Numbered from the stretch's first letter, positions 1 through 7,280 are shown. The stretch: DNA of 12,296 nt from Longimicrobiales bacterium (GCA_022428035.1 JAKMDG010000204.1:1-12296), one strand, 5' to 3'. Numbers and translations: made by a program. Notes: generated by a model not told the origin, from the sequence alone.

Positions 1-264
1 GTGCTGGTGGTTGGGCACACCGACGCGACGGGTGAAGCGTCCTACAATCAGGGCCTCTCGGAACGCCGCGCTGATGCAGCCCGGACCTACCTCCTTGGTG
101 CCGGTCTCGATTCGGATCGTGTAAGCGCGATGGGTATGGGTGAAGAAGAGCCGGTCGACACGAATGACACGGATGCGGGGCGTCAGGCGAACCGCCGGGT
201 GGAGGTCGCGATCTTTGCCAGTGAAGCGATGCAGCAGGAGATGCTTCGACGGCACGGCGGCTGA
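1..264 (+). CDS. OmpA-family peptidoglycan-binding protein, C-terminal part (5' end outside window)
   Basis: This is the last 87 codons of a larger gene; the GTG at base 1 is probably an internal valine. The residues form the second half of an OmpA C-terminal domain, which anchors outer-membrane proteins or lipoproteins to peptidoglycan in the periplasm. Visible landmarks are GHTD at residues 5-8, YNQGLSERRA at 15-24, a GMGEEEPV stretch, and the closing NRRVEV strand. Asp8 and Arg23 are 15 residues apart, as in the diaminopimelate-binding Asp/Arg pair known for OmpA domains. A short polar tail follows and the gene ends with TGA at 262-264. The missing N-terminus could be a beta-barrel, a lipoprotein signal or a Pal-like linker, so the exact subtype cannot be given. 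Confidence 0.9.
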   Translation: MLVVGHTDATGEASYNQGLSERRADAARTYLLGAGLDSDRVSAMGMGEEEPVDTNDTDAGRQANRRVEVAIFASEAMQQEMLRRHGG

Positions 265-271
265 CCGTGAA

Positions 272-1141
272 GTGGTGGACAGTGGACCGGTGACCGAGCA
301 ACTGCTCGCGAACGAGGCCGCGGTGCGTCTGGGGTTCTTCTTCGGCGTGCTCGCGGTGATGGCTGCCCTCGAGGTTGCTGCGCCGCGTCGACGTCAGGAG
401 ATCCCGAGGCTGCTGCGCTGGACGAACAACATCACGATCGTGGTGCTCGACACGGTGTTGGTCCGCCTGGCTTTTCCCGTTCTGGCCGTGGGACTGGCCC
501 TGGTCGCCGAAGAGCGTGGCTGGGGCCTGCTCCAGGTGATCCAGGCGCCCGGGTGGCTCGCCTTCGTCGTCTCGATCCTGGCTTTTGATCTCGCCATCTA
601 CCTGCAGCACGTGATGTTCCACGCGGTCCCGGCCCTGTGGCGCGTGCACAGGGTGCACCATGCGGATCTCGAGTTCGATGTGACCACGGGCTTTCGCTTC
701 CATCCCGTCGAGATCGTGCTCTCGATGGGTCTCAAGCTCGGAGTCGTGCTCGCGCTCGGGCCCCCGGCCGTCGCGGTGCTCGTCTTCGAAGTCGTGCTCA
801 ATGCCTCGTCGCTGTTCAACCACAGCAACGTGCGTATCCCCGTGGCGCTCGATCGAGCCCTTCGGTGGATCGTGGTGACTCCGGACATGCACCGGGTCCA
901 TCACTCGATCCACGAGTGTGAGACGAACAGCAACTTCGGCTTCAATCTGCCGTGGTGGGACCGGCTGCTCGGGACCTATACGGCTCAGCCGCGCGAGGCC
1001 CATGAGGACATGACGATCGGGGTGGATCAGTTCCGGACCCGCAGGGATCTGTGGATCGACCGGATGCTGGTTCAGCCGCTCCGCGGTGACGCGGGCAGCT
1101 ACCCCATCCATTCAGAATCCGAGGAAGAGGCAAACTCGTGA
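272..1141 (+). CDS. sterol desaturase / fatty acid hydroxylase family membrane protein
   Basis: This is a membrane-bound non-haem di-iron oxygenase of the fatty acid hydroxylase superfamily, which hydroxylates or desaturates lipids using O2. From the GTG at 272 it is 289 residues. Hydrophobic segments lie near residues 20-37, 52-79 and 94-117, with another near 150-185. The histidine cluster is clear: HVMFH (H113, H117), HRVHH (H126, H129, H130), an FNHSN histidine between, and HRVHH again (H207, H210, H211), followed by the family's NFGFNLPWWDRLLGTY ending. The frame stays open upstream into the OmpA gene (ATG at 140), but that extension is Arg/Ser-rich and out of frame with OmpA, so it is a shadow. 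Possible starts are GTG 272, 275 or 290; none has a strong ribosome site, so the start is uncertain by a few codons. It lies directly behind the OmpA gene and may be co-transcribed. The lipid substrate is unknown. Confidence 0.88.
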   Translation: MVDSGPVTEQLLANEAAVRLGFFFGVLAVMAALEVAAPRRRQEIPRLLRWTNNITIVVLDTVLVRLAFPVLAVGLALVAEERGWGLLQVIQAPGWLAFVVSILAFDLAIYLQHVMFHAVPALWRVHRVHHADLEFDVTTGFRFHPVEIVLSMGLKLGVVLALGPPAVAVLVFEVVLNASSLFNHSNVRIPVALDRALRWIVVTPDMHRVHHSIHECETNSNFGFNLPWWDRLLGTYTAQPREAHEDMTIGVDQFRTRRDLWIDRMLVQPLRGDAGSYPIHSESEEEANS

Positions 1142-1187
1142 GAGAGTCGACGCTAGAATGCCCGCCTTCCACCACCAGAGAGACGCC

Positions 1188-2204
1188 ATGAGAACCCGTC
1201 GGAGCTTCATCACTACGGCCACCAAGGGCCTCCTCGGAGCGAGCGCGTTCCCCGCGGTGACCGCTGCGCTCCCCGCGGGTCAGGCGACTGCGACGGGAAC
1301 CGGACTGGTCTACGATCCGCGCTATCTGGACCATGTGCTGCCAGTGCGACGGGGTGAGGCCCACCCCGAACGGCCTCTGCGGCTGATCCGCATGATGGAG
1401 GCCTTCGCCGAGCGCGGGCTCGACGACGAAGTCGTGCGGCTCGACCTGCTCGATGACCCACGCCCGTTTGTCGGTTATGCCCACACCATGGAACACGTCG
1501 AGTCGGTGCGCGAGATCGAGGTGTCGGGGCGTGTGGCCGAACTGGCGGTCTCGGGAGCGCTGGGCGCGATCGAGGCGGTATCCAACGGCACGGTGAAGAA
1601 CGCCTTCTGCGCTTCCCGTCCGCCGGGGCACCACGCGAACAACACCGGCCAGGAGGAAGGCTTCTGTTTCTACAGCAACGCTGCGATTGCAGCTCGATAT
1701 GCGCAGCGGGTGCATGGGTTCGAACGGATTCTGATCCTGGACTGGGACTACCACCACGGAAACGCGACCCAGAACGCCTTCTACGACGATCCGAGTGTGC
1801 TCTTCTTCTCCACGCATGACTGGCAGGCGTATCCGGGCACGGGAGATCCGTCGCTGACCGGGGAAGGAGTGGGTTCCGGCTTCAACATCAATCGACATCT
1901 CGACTGTGGCGCACGTGACATCGACATCCTGCGCGCCTGGGACGAGGCGCTTCTCCCGGTGGTGAGTCGGTTCCGGCCAGACTTCATTATTGTCTCTGCA
2001 GGCTTCGACAGCCGCCGCGACGACCTCCTCGGCTGCTTCGACATTACGGATGACGCCTTTCGGCGCATGACGCGGACCGCCATGGATCTGGCCGATGAGT
2101 TCGCGGACGGACGACTCGTCTCGCTACTCGAAGGTGGGTACAACGTGGAGGGCAACGCACTCGCGGCTGCTGCCCACCTGGAGACCTTGATCGACGGAGC
2201 GTGA
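1188..2204 (+). CDS. class II histone-deacetylase-like zinc amidohydrolase with Tat signal
   Basis: This enzyme belongs to the arginase/deacetylase fold. Bacterial relatives remove acetyl or acyl groups from polyamines or other amides. The ATG at 1188 gives 338 residues and follows a purine-rich AGAGAGA at 1177-1183. An in-frame ATG at 1158 would add ten residues. The leader starts MRTRRSFITTATKG, a good twin-arginine motif (Arg4-Arg5), followed by an Ala-rich hydrophobic stretch, so export of the folded metalloenzyme is predicted. Catalytic landmarks are RPPGHH (H148, H149), GFCFYSNAAIAA, DWDYHHGN (zinc ligands D187, H189), SAGFDSR (ligand D274) and GGYN (Y318, the transition-state tyrosine). 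All key residues are present, so it should be active. It sits 46 bases behind the membrane hydroxylase gene, on the same strand. Substrate choice (acetylpolyamine, acyl amide or other) cannot be read from sequence. Confidence 0.93.
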   Translation: MRTRRSFITTATKGLLGASAFPAVTAALPAGQATATGTGLVYDPRYLDHVLPVRRGEAHPERPLRLIRMMEAFAERGLDDEVVRLDLLDDPRPFVGYAHTMEHVESVREIEVSGRVAELAVSGALGAIEAVSNGTVKNAFCASRPPGHHANNTGQEEGFCFYSNAAIAARYAQRVHGFERILILDWDYHHGNATQNAFYDDPSVLFFSTHDWQAYPGTGDPSLTGEGVGSGFNINRHLDCGARDIDILRAWDEALLPVVSRFRPDFIIVSAGFDSRRDDLLGCFDITDDAFRRMTRTAMDLADEFADGRLVSLLEGGYNVEGNALAAAAHLETLIDGA

Positions 2205-2238
2205 GCCCCGGCGCCTGACCTCTTTGCGGTGGTCGGAC

Positions 2239-3846
2239 TCAGCCGCCGGTCAGCGCCCTCGCTGGGGGCACCCGAGCTTGCGACGCCTGCTCATAATCGT
2301 ACGCCAACCCTAGCAGTCGAGCCTCGGTCCAGGCCGTACTCGCGAACGTGAGGCCCACGGGCAGGCCATCGACCATCCCCATGGGCACTGAGATCAGCGG
2401 ATATCCGGCTACCGCTGCGACGACGGTGAGCCCTGGCGGCCGTGTCCCGCGGGGGGCGTCTGGAATCGGACCCGCCCTGGGTGTCCCGTCTGGTTCGATC
2501 TCTGACGCGGGCGAGCCCGTGGGCGAAACCAGCACATCCACATCGTATTCCTCGAGCAGTCGATCGATGCCTTCCTCACGAGTCAGGCGCAGACCGTCGG
2601 CGAGCGCGGCCTGGTAGGTCGGGTCCGCGCGGCCGTTCTCGGTCACCTGTGCGTCGTCCCAGTAGTCCATTGTGTGCATACGCTCACGCGGGTCGTTCTG
2701 GCTGAACTCCATCAGATCGGCGAGTGACCGCACCGACACCGAGCCTGGCGTCGTCTCGAGGTAAGCGTTGAGGTCGACCTTGAAGTCCTGAAGCAGAATG
2801 ATCCGCATCTCGACTCTTGGATCGATCAGCGCATCGGCTGGTAGCTCGACCAGCTCTGCACCCTCGGTCGAAAGCACGTCCAGGGCAGCGTCGAACAACG
2901 AAGCGACCTGCTCCGAATCTGGACCGTTCGATCGAAGGACACCCACGCGCGTCCCACGAAGTGCTTCGGTGTCGAGCGCCCCGACATAGTCGTCCAGGTG
3001 CCCGTCGGCCTCCTCTGACCAGGGGTCTTCTGGGTCGGTACCCGCGATTGCGTCCAGGATCATGGCCGCGTCGCGCACGGAGCGCGTCATCGGACCCGAC
3101 GAGTCCTGGTTGAGGCTGATCGGAACAATGCCACGGCGAGAAACCAGCGCGATGGTGGGCTTCATACCGACCACGCCGTTCACTGACGATGGCCCCACGA
3201 TGGAACCTGCGGTCTCCGTACCGATCGTACCGGCCGCAAAGCTCATCGCCGTCGCGACCCCGGAGCCACTACTCGAACCCGAGGGGCTGCGCGTGATATC
3301 GTACGGGTTCCTGGGGCTGCCTCCGACTGTGCTTCCATTGAACGACGCCGTATTCCGAAAGCCGGCGAACTGGGAGAGGTTGGCCTTGCCGAGGATCACC
3401 GCACCAGCGGCTCGCAGCCGCCGGGCCACCTCGGAGTCGCGGGCTGGAATATTGGCCTCGAGTGCGAACGATCCGGCCGTCGTCGGCATCCCGATCGCAT
3501 CCAGGTTGTCCTTGAGCAGGATCGGCACGCCGTCGAGGGCTCCCAGGGCCGCTCCTGCCATCCGGCGAGCATCGGAGGCGGCGGCCTGCTCGAGGGCATC
3601 CGGAGCGATGGCGATGACCGAGTTCAGCGCTTCGTCCATGGCCTCGATACGAGCGATATAGCCTTCGGTGACGGCGACTGATGACGAACGGCCCGCGGCG
3701 AGATCATCCGAGATCTGATGGAGCGTTACCTCCTCGACGGAATAGCTGGCAGCATCGGCCGGGGCTGAGCTGTCGTCGGAGCACGCGGCCAGCGCGGTCG
3801 CGGCCACAAGGAAGAGCGTGGTTTTCTCAAAACGGGACGTGGTCAT
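2239..3846 (-). CDS. amidase signature family hydrolase, predicted lipoprotein
   Basis: A 535-residue serine amidase of the amidase signature family, which hydrolyses amides to acid and ammonia or amine. The N-terminus is a lipoprotein signal: basic start, hydrophobic core, and lipobox L19-A20-A21-C22, with a low-complexity Ser/Ala/Asp linker after it. It should act outside the cytoplasm on a lipid anchor. The Ser-cisSer-Lys triad is visible. Lys112 lies in LLKDNLDAIG, cis-Ser191 in the SPSGSSSGSG loop, and nucleophile Ser215 in GTETAGS. The two serines are 24 apart, as in FAAH and GatA. The loop is more serine-rich than the usual GGSSGGS and has Ala for one Gly, but the triad is intact. It lies 87 bases downstream of the RCC1 gene on the same strand and converges with the deacetylase gene (34-base gap, no clear hairpin). 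Its lipoprotein form argues against a GatA role. The substrate is unknown. Confidence 0.93.
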   Translation of the reverse strand: MTTSRFEKTTLFLVAATALAACSDDSSAPADAASYSVEEVTLHQISDDLAAGRSSSVAVTEGYIARIEAMDEALNSVIAIAPDALEQAAASDARRMAGAALGALDGVPILLKDNLDAIGMPTTAGSFALEANIPARDSEVARRLRAAGAVILGKANLSQFAGFRNTASFNGSTVGGSPRNPYDITRSPSGSSSGSGVATAMSFAAGTIGTETAGSIVGPSSVNGVVGMKPTIALVSRRGIVPISLNQDSSGPMTRSVRDAAMILDAIAGTDPEDPWSEEADGHLDDYVGALDTEALRGTRVGVLRSNGPDSEQVASLFDAALDVLSTEGAELVELPADALIDPRVEMRIILLQDFKVDLNAYLETTPGSVSVRSLADLMEFSQNDPRERMHTMDYWDDAQVTENGRADPTYQAALADGLRLTREEGIDRLLEEYDVDVLVSPTGSPASEIEPDGTPRAGPIPDAPRGTRPPGLTVVAAVAGYPLISVPMGMVDGLPVGLTFASTAWTEARLLGLAYDYEQASQARVPPARALTGG

Positions 3847-3852
3847 GTACAG

Positions 3853-3857
3853 CCCTC
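3853..3857 (-). promoter_or_regulatory. ribosome binding site of the amidase lipoprotein gene
   Basis: On the minus strand the sequence reads GAGGG, then six bases, then the ATG at 3846-3844. It is a good Shine-Dalgarno match and supports the start that yields the complete lipoprotein signal peptide. Confidence 0.7.
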
Positions 3858-3933
3858 AATTCGGTGAACCGGCAAGGTAGGGGCGGCCCAGGGGGGAGAC
3901 GAGGGCGGTTGAGGCGTCCGGCGCGATGCCCCG

Positions 3934-5148
3934 CTAGAAGCCCGTGACCGGTACCGGCTCTGCAGCGAACTCGGATGAGGACCCGAGTTGTCCGTATTGG
4001 CCATCACCCCAGCAATACGCGGCCCCGGACTCGGTCAGGCCGCAGGTGTGCAGCTGGCCCGGGGCGATCGCCGCCCAGCGATAGTCTCCCGCTACGAGGC
4101 CGGGACGTCCGGGGCGTCCCAGTCCGCCGGTTTGCCCGAAGCTGTCCGTGCCCCAGCATTGAGCTTCTCCGTCGGCTTCGATACCACAAGTGTGGAAGTA
4201 GCCTGCTGACAGATGGGCGAAGACGAGCTCACCGGCCAGCGTCAGCGGGCTGCGTGCGCAGGACCGAGGCTCCAGCTCACCTGCGATCAGCCACTCACAG
4301 CGTTCCGTTCCGCCGGATTCGAGCCCGAGCTGTCCACTGTCATCATCCCCCCAGCACTCGACCTGACCGTCATCACGCAGGGCGCATGTGTGATACAGTC
4401 CAGCGGCGACTGCTGTGTAGGGTCCCCCGTCGACCCGCGTTGGCTGAGCCGCGCAGGGTCGTAGTTCGCCTTCGGGACCCACAGGACACTCTTCCATGGT
4501 CTCGCCGATCCCGAGTTGACCACCCTCATGCAGGCCCCAGCACAAAACGCTACGCCCCTGATCGACCGCGCACGAGTGACGCTGGCCGACGGCTGGTGCA
4601 CCGGCCGCCACGAGGTCGGGGACCATCACGACGGTCGTAACAAGCTCTGGGCTTGGCGGTGTCCCAGGTCCGAGCTGCCCAAACTCTGCCGCACCGAAGC
4701 ACCCAACGGAGTCGTCATCAAACCGGATACAGGCGTGGTCCACCCCCAACGCAATCATCTTGGCACCCTCCGATCCTTCGATCAGGGTCGGGGCTGCACC
4801 GCCACCTAGACGGCCCCAGCAGTACACGCTCGCCCGGTCGCGTTCGATCGCACACGTCGATCGATTCCCCGCCTCGATCGACGAAAAGCGCTGTGAGGTG
4901 AAAAGTTCGCGCGGTCGCTGACGAAGGTCGCTCCGGCCCAAACCTGTCTGTCCGTCGAACCCGTACCCCCAGCAAAAGGCGACCCCGTCAGCGTCGAGAG
5001 CACAGCTGTGCCGCCCGCCGGCTGTGATTGCCGAGAATTGCAGCGGTTCGTTGCGGCTCAGGTCCGCGTCGGAAAGGCTGTCGCACGAGGAGATACTCAC
5101 GACCGCGAACGCTGCGAACACACGACCGAATCGCAGTGCTGTGTTCAT
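3934..5148 (-). CDS. RCC1-repeat (seven-bladed beta-propeller) predicted lipoprotein
   Basis: A 404-residue exported protein built from seven RCC1-type repeats, enough for one closed seven-bladed propeller. The leader has lipobox I19-S20-S21-C22. Each repeat has the pattern AxG..H-[ST]-CA(L/I/V), about ten residues, CWG, then GQLG. The Cys pairs are 49/59, 99/110, 140/150, 193/203, 255/265, 321/331 and 369/379. Blade 3 has CFG instead of CWG, and blade 2 lacks the GQLG turn. Regular pairing suggests one disulfide per blade, which fits an oxidising periplasm or cell surface. Two loops between blades carry extra Cys pairs (221/232 and 284/297). No catalytic motif is present, so a binding or scaffold role is likeliest; the eukaryotic Ran-exchange role of RCC1 should not be transferred. 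No strong ribosome site precedes the ATG at 5148. The amidase gene follows on the same strand, 87 bases on. Confidence 0.9.
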   Translation of the reverse strand: MNTALRFGRVFAAFAVVSISSCDSLSDADLSRNEPLQFSAITAGGRHSCALDADGVAFCWGYGFDGQTGLGRSDLRQRPRELFTSQRFSSIEAGNRSTCAIERDRASVYCWGRLGGGAAPTLIEGSEGAKMIALGVDHACIRFDDDSVGCFGAAEFGQLGPGTPPSPELVTTVVMVPDLVAAGAPAVGQRHSCAVDQGRSVLCWGLHEGGQLGIGETMEECPVGPEGELRPCAAQPTRVDGGPYTAVAAGLYHTCALRDDGQVECWGDDDSGQLGLESGGTERCEWLIAGELEPRSCARSPLTLAGELVFAHLSAGYFHTCGIEADGEAQCWGTDSFGQTGGLGRPGRPGLVAGDYRWAAIAPGQLHTCGLTESGAAYCWGDGQYGQLGSSSEFAAEPVPVTGF

Positions 5149-5203
5149 CGGATGTACCGAATCACCATGAGAGTGTGCGCACCCGTCTGAATGTGTGACG
5201 TCT

Positions 5204-5215
5204 CGTACGCGTACG
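5204..5215. repeat. 12-bp perfect palindrome upstream of the RCC1 gene
   Basis: CGTACGCGTACG reads the same on both strands. It lies 55 bases before the minus-strand ATG of the RCC1 gene, where a transcription-factor site could be. A palindrome of this length can occur by chance in a window this size. Confidence 0.4.
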
Positions 5216-5382
5216 CCGGCCGCGCACGCGGGTTTCCTCCTGCGCCGGCATCAAGGCGGCGGGCATCCGGTCCATGTCAGCGCTCCCCGAGACCTGGCTT
5301 GGTCTGCTGCTGCAGAGCGCGGAGGACGATCGCGAGGGGACGCTCATCCATTGCGTCAGGAAATCTGAGATCCGTTGGAGAT

Positions 5383-5396
5383 GCCGTGATCACGGC
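5383..5396. repeat. 14-bp perfect palindrome upstream of the cyclase gene
   Basis: GCCGTGATCACGGC is a perfect dyad with seven matched pairs, 186 bases before the cyclase GTG. It may be an operator for a dimeric regulator, but no regulator gene is visible in the window. About one such palindrome is expected by chance in 12 kb. Confidence 0.4.
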
Positions 5397-5571
5397 GTTG
5401 GGTCCGCACTCCCTGAGCGTGATTGTGGCTCGAGTGAGTGCGATCGGCCCCGACCACTGCGGCAGGGATCTGCAGGTACCGGGGAACACCTTTCGTCTCG
5501 AGCGCTTCTGTGGCGAGAGGGCGCTGGCGCGCGCGGACTGATCGACGTCGATTGGGGGACTCACCCGCTCC

Positions 5572-5577
5572 AGGAAG
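5572..5577 (+). promoter_or_regulatory. ribosome binding site that fixes the cyclase start
   Basis: AGGAAG stands five bases before the GTG at 5583. It is the best Shine-Dalgarno match in this stretch. It marks the point where the translated frame begins to look like a cyclase-family protein, so the longer frame starting at 5274 is rejected. Confidence 0.65.
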
Positions 5578-5582
5578 TTGCC

Positions 5583-6356
5583 GTGTCATCGCTGTCGCAG
5601 TTTATCTCGGATCTCGCCAGCGGCGCCGTTCGCGTGGTCGACCTCACCCAGCCTCTCGGACCAGATACTCCGGTCATCGGGCTCCCCGAGATATTCGCCC
5701 CCTCGCCCGGTCTGAGCGTCAAACAGATCTCACGCTACGACGACGATGGGCCGGGGTGGTATTGGAATACCATCACGATGGGTGAGCATACCGGTACGCA
5801 CTTCGATGCGCCGGTGCACTGGGTCACGGGTAAGGATCTGCCGGAAAACCGCTGTGATACCATTCCGGTGGGTCGCTGTGTCGGCCCCGCGTGCGTGGTC
5901 GATGTCTCAGCCGATTGTAATGCCGACCCCGACTTCCTCATCACTCCCGACCGCATCGAGGCATGGGAGGCCGAACATGGCCGAATTGCGGGCGGTTCCT
6001 GGTTTCTCATGCGGACCGACTGGAGCAAGCGCAGCGATCCCGCGTCGTTCCTCAATGTCGCGGCGGACGGGCCTCATTCACCGGGCTTCCGGCCTGACGC
6101 GGTCGAACTACTCATCGAGCGGGACGTGCTCGGCGTCGGAGTCGAGACGATCGGGACCGACGCGGGTCAAGCTGGAGGGTTCGAGCCTCCGTTCCCGAAT
6201 CATACGCTGATGCACGGGGCAGGGAAGCTGGGGCTGGCCAGCCTGACGAACCTCGACCAGCTCCCGGCCACAGGTGCTCTGGTCGTGGCGGCTCCCCTCA
6301 GGATCGTCGACGGGAGCGGAAGTCCACTTCGGGTCGTAGCGTTCATCGAGGGATAG
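5583..6356 (+). CDS. cyclase family metal-dependent hydrolase (kynurenine formamidase / isatin hydrolase-like)
   Basis: A 257-residue protein of the putative cyclase family, whose known members (arylformamidase KynB, isatin hydrolase) hydrolyse amide bonds with a bound divalent metal. It opens with the usual VVDLTQPLGPDTPV strand. The signature is intact as HTGTHFDAPVHW: H69, H73, D75 and H79. A second histidine region (H207, H211) precedes LTNLDQLP. Many relatives have Glu-Asn just before that LTNL; here the aligned pair is Ala219-Ser220, so the usual acidic residue is missing. The start is GTG with AGGAAG in front. The gene converges on the DapA-like gene with only six bases between stop codons. 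No signal peptide is seen, so it is probably cytoplasmic. Placement beside an amidohydrolase operon supports a role in opening cyclic amides. The HW ending and lost Glu lean toward isatin-hydrolase-like rather than KynB, but the substrate is not settled. Confidence 0.88.
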   Translation: MSSLSQFISDLASGAVRVVDLTQPLGPDTPVIGLPEIFAPSPGLSVKQISRYDDDGPGWYWNTITMGEHTGTHFDAPVHWVTGKDLPENRCDTIPVGRCVGPACVVDVSADCNADPDFLITPDRIEAWEAEHGRIAGGSWFLMRTDWSKRSDPASFLNVAADGPHSPGFRPDAVELLIERDVLGVGVETIGTDAGQAGGFEPPFPNHTLMHGAGKLGLASLTNLDQLPATGALVVAAPLRIVDGSGSPLRVVAFIEG

Positions 6357-6362
6357 AGGCTG

Positions 6363-7280
6363 CTACGGTGAAACCAGAGGCTGCACGCCCGTTCGGTCCA
6401 GGCTGAACCCGACCCGCTCGATGGTCGCGGTCAATTCCGCCCGTGTGTAGTCCCCGATCTGCATGCCTGGCGGTCGGATGAACGTCGTGTCGATGATGCC
6501 GCGCTTGTTGTACACGTGCTTTCGGTACGCCAGTCCGATCTTCGGCTGAAATTCGTAGCGAATGAGTGGCACATAGTGGTCAAAGAGGGCTGCTGCTCCG
6601 TCGACATCGCCTGATTGGAACGTGTTGTACACGCCGACCAGGACCTCCGGCCAAGAGAAGCCGGTCATGATGCCACGGGAGCCGCGCTGAAGCTCCTCGA
6701 GAAAGTACAGTCCGCCGAGGCCCCCGAAGACACCGATGGCATCCGGTGCCTGCTCCAGAATGCGGGTCATCTTCTCGAGCGCGGGATAGTCCTCCGCCTT
6801 GATGTAGTCGATCCCATCGATCTCATTGCCCATGCGCCCGATGAGCGGTGCCGAAAGCGTCGTCTTGAATGACTCGGGGAAGTCGTGGATGGCAATGGGG
6901 ATCTCCACGGCTTCCGCGACGGAGGCGTAGTAGTCGTAGATCGCCTGGTCGTTCTGAACCGGGGGCGGGGCCACGAACGCACCTGCTGCCCCCAGCTCCT
7001 GCGCCTCTCTCGCCTGCTCGATTGCCCCCGCGGCACCGAAGGCCAGAACGCCAACCCAGACCGGAAAGGCACCCCCTGCCTGATCGACCGCGGCGGCCAC
7101 GACGTGCCGCCGTTCAAATCCTGCCAGGCGGTGGGCCTCACCCATGAAGCCGAGCACACTCACGCCGTGCGCGCCCACCTCGAGTTCGAAGTCGATGAGC
7201 CGTCGCATGCTGGCCTCATCCACAGCGCCGTCGGAGGTGAACGGTGTGGGAAGGATCGGGAGTACGCCGTGAAGCGACAT
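6363..7280 (-). CDS. dihydrodipicolinate synthase (DapA) superfamily aldolase/lyase, atypical active site
   Basis: A 305-residue TIM-barrel protein of the DapA / N-acetylneuraminate lyase superfamily, which makes or breaks C-C bonds through a lysine Schiff base. It starts as usual (GVLPILPTPFTSDGAVD). The Schiff-base lysine is Lys161 in IDYIKAED, exactly the expected position. Two active-site motifs differ from DapA. The usual GTTGE loop reads GFMGE at 44-48, so the paired threonines of lysine biosynthesis enzymes are absent. The YNxP motif that carries the catalytic tyrosine reads H132-D-F-P. These changes argue against true dihydrodipicolinate synthase and for a catabolic 2-oxo-acid lyase or dehydratase. 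It is third in a minus-strand operon, 14 bases after the amidohydrolase stop, with no strong ribosome site of its own. The stop is TAG. Cytoplasmic; substrate unknown. Confidence 0.9.
   Translation of the reverse strand: MSLHGVLPILPTPFTSDGAVDEASMRRLIDFELEVGAHGVSVLGFMGEAHRLAGFERRHVVAAAVDQAGGAFPVWVGVLAFGAAGAIEQAREAQELGAAGAFVAPPPVQNDQAIYDYYASVAEAVEIPIAIHDFPESFKTTLSAPLIGRMGNEIDGIDYIKAEDYPALEKMTRILEQAPDAIGVFGGLGGLYFLEELQRGSRGIMTGFSWPEVLVGVYNTFQSGDVDGAAALFDHYVPLIRYEFQPKIGLAYRKHVYNKRGIIDTTFIRPPGMQIGDYTRAELTATIERVGFSLDRTGVQPLVSP

Larger units (their letters stand above)
5149..5582. other. 434-base divergent intergenic region without a convincing gene
   Basis: This lies between the divergently read RCC1 lipoprotein and cyclase genes. 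All frames are fairly open because the DNA is GC-rich. The cyclase frame can be read back to an ATG at 5274, but that extension is rich in Cys, Arg and Gly and does not look like the family. A 95-codon minus-strand frame (5564 to 5277, GTG start) looks slightly more protein-like, but I recognise no family and would not call it. The region should hold the promoters of both flanking genes; I could not pick out a convincing -35/-10 pair. It holds two perfect palindromes, listed separately. Confidence 0.5.

Noticed and set aside
140..271. Long N-terminal extension of the hydroxylase frame starting at ATG 140
   Set aside because: It overlaps the end of the OmpA gene in another frame and is Arg/Ser-rich with no family match; the family-like sequence begins after about 272.
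942..1898. 318-codon minus-strand frame
   Set aside because: It lies opposite the deacetylase gene, whose catalytic motifs are all present; the minus translation is Arg/Ser/Gly-rich and shows no domain.
2205..2238. Bidirectional terminator between the deacetylase and amidase genes
   Set aside because: No stable hairpin with a T-run is visible in the 34-base convergent gap.
3062..3661. 199-codon plus-strand frame
   Set aside because: It is antisense to the amidase core, where the triad is encoded; it is a product of GC-rich codon use.
5274..5582. 103-codon N-terminal extension of the cyclase
   Set aside because: The sequence is Cys/Arg-rich and unlike the family, and a good ribosome site precedes the GTG at 5583.
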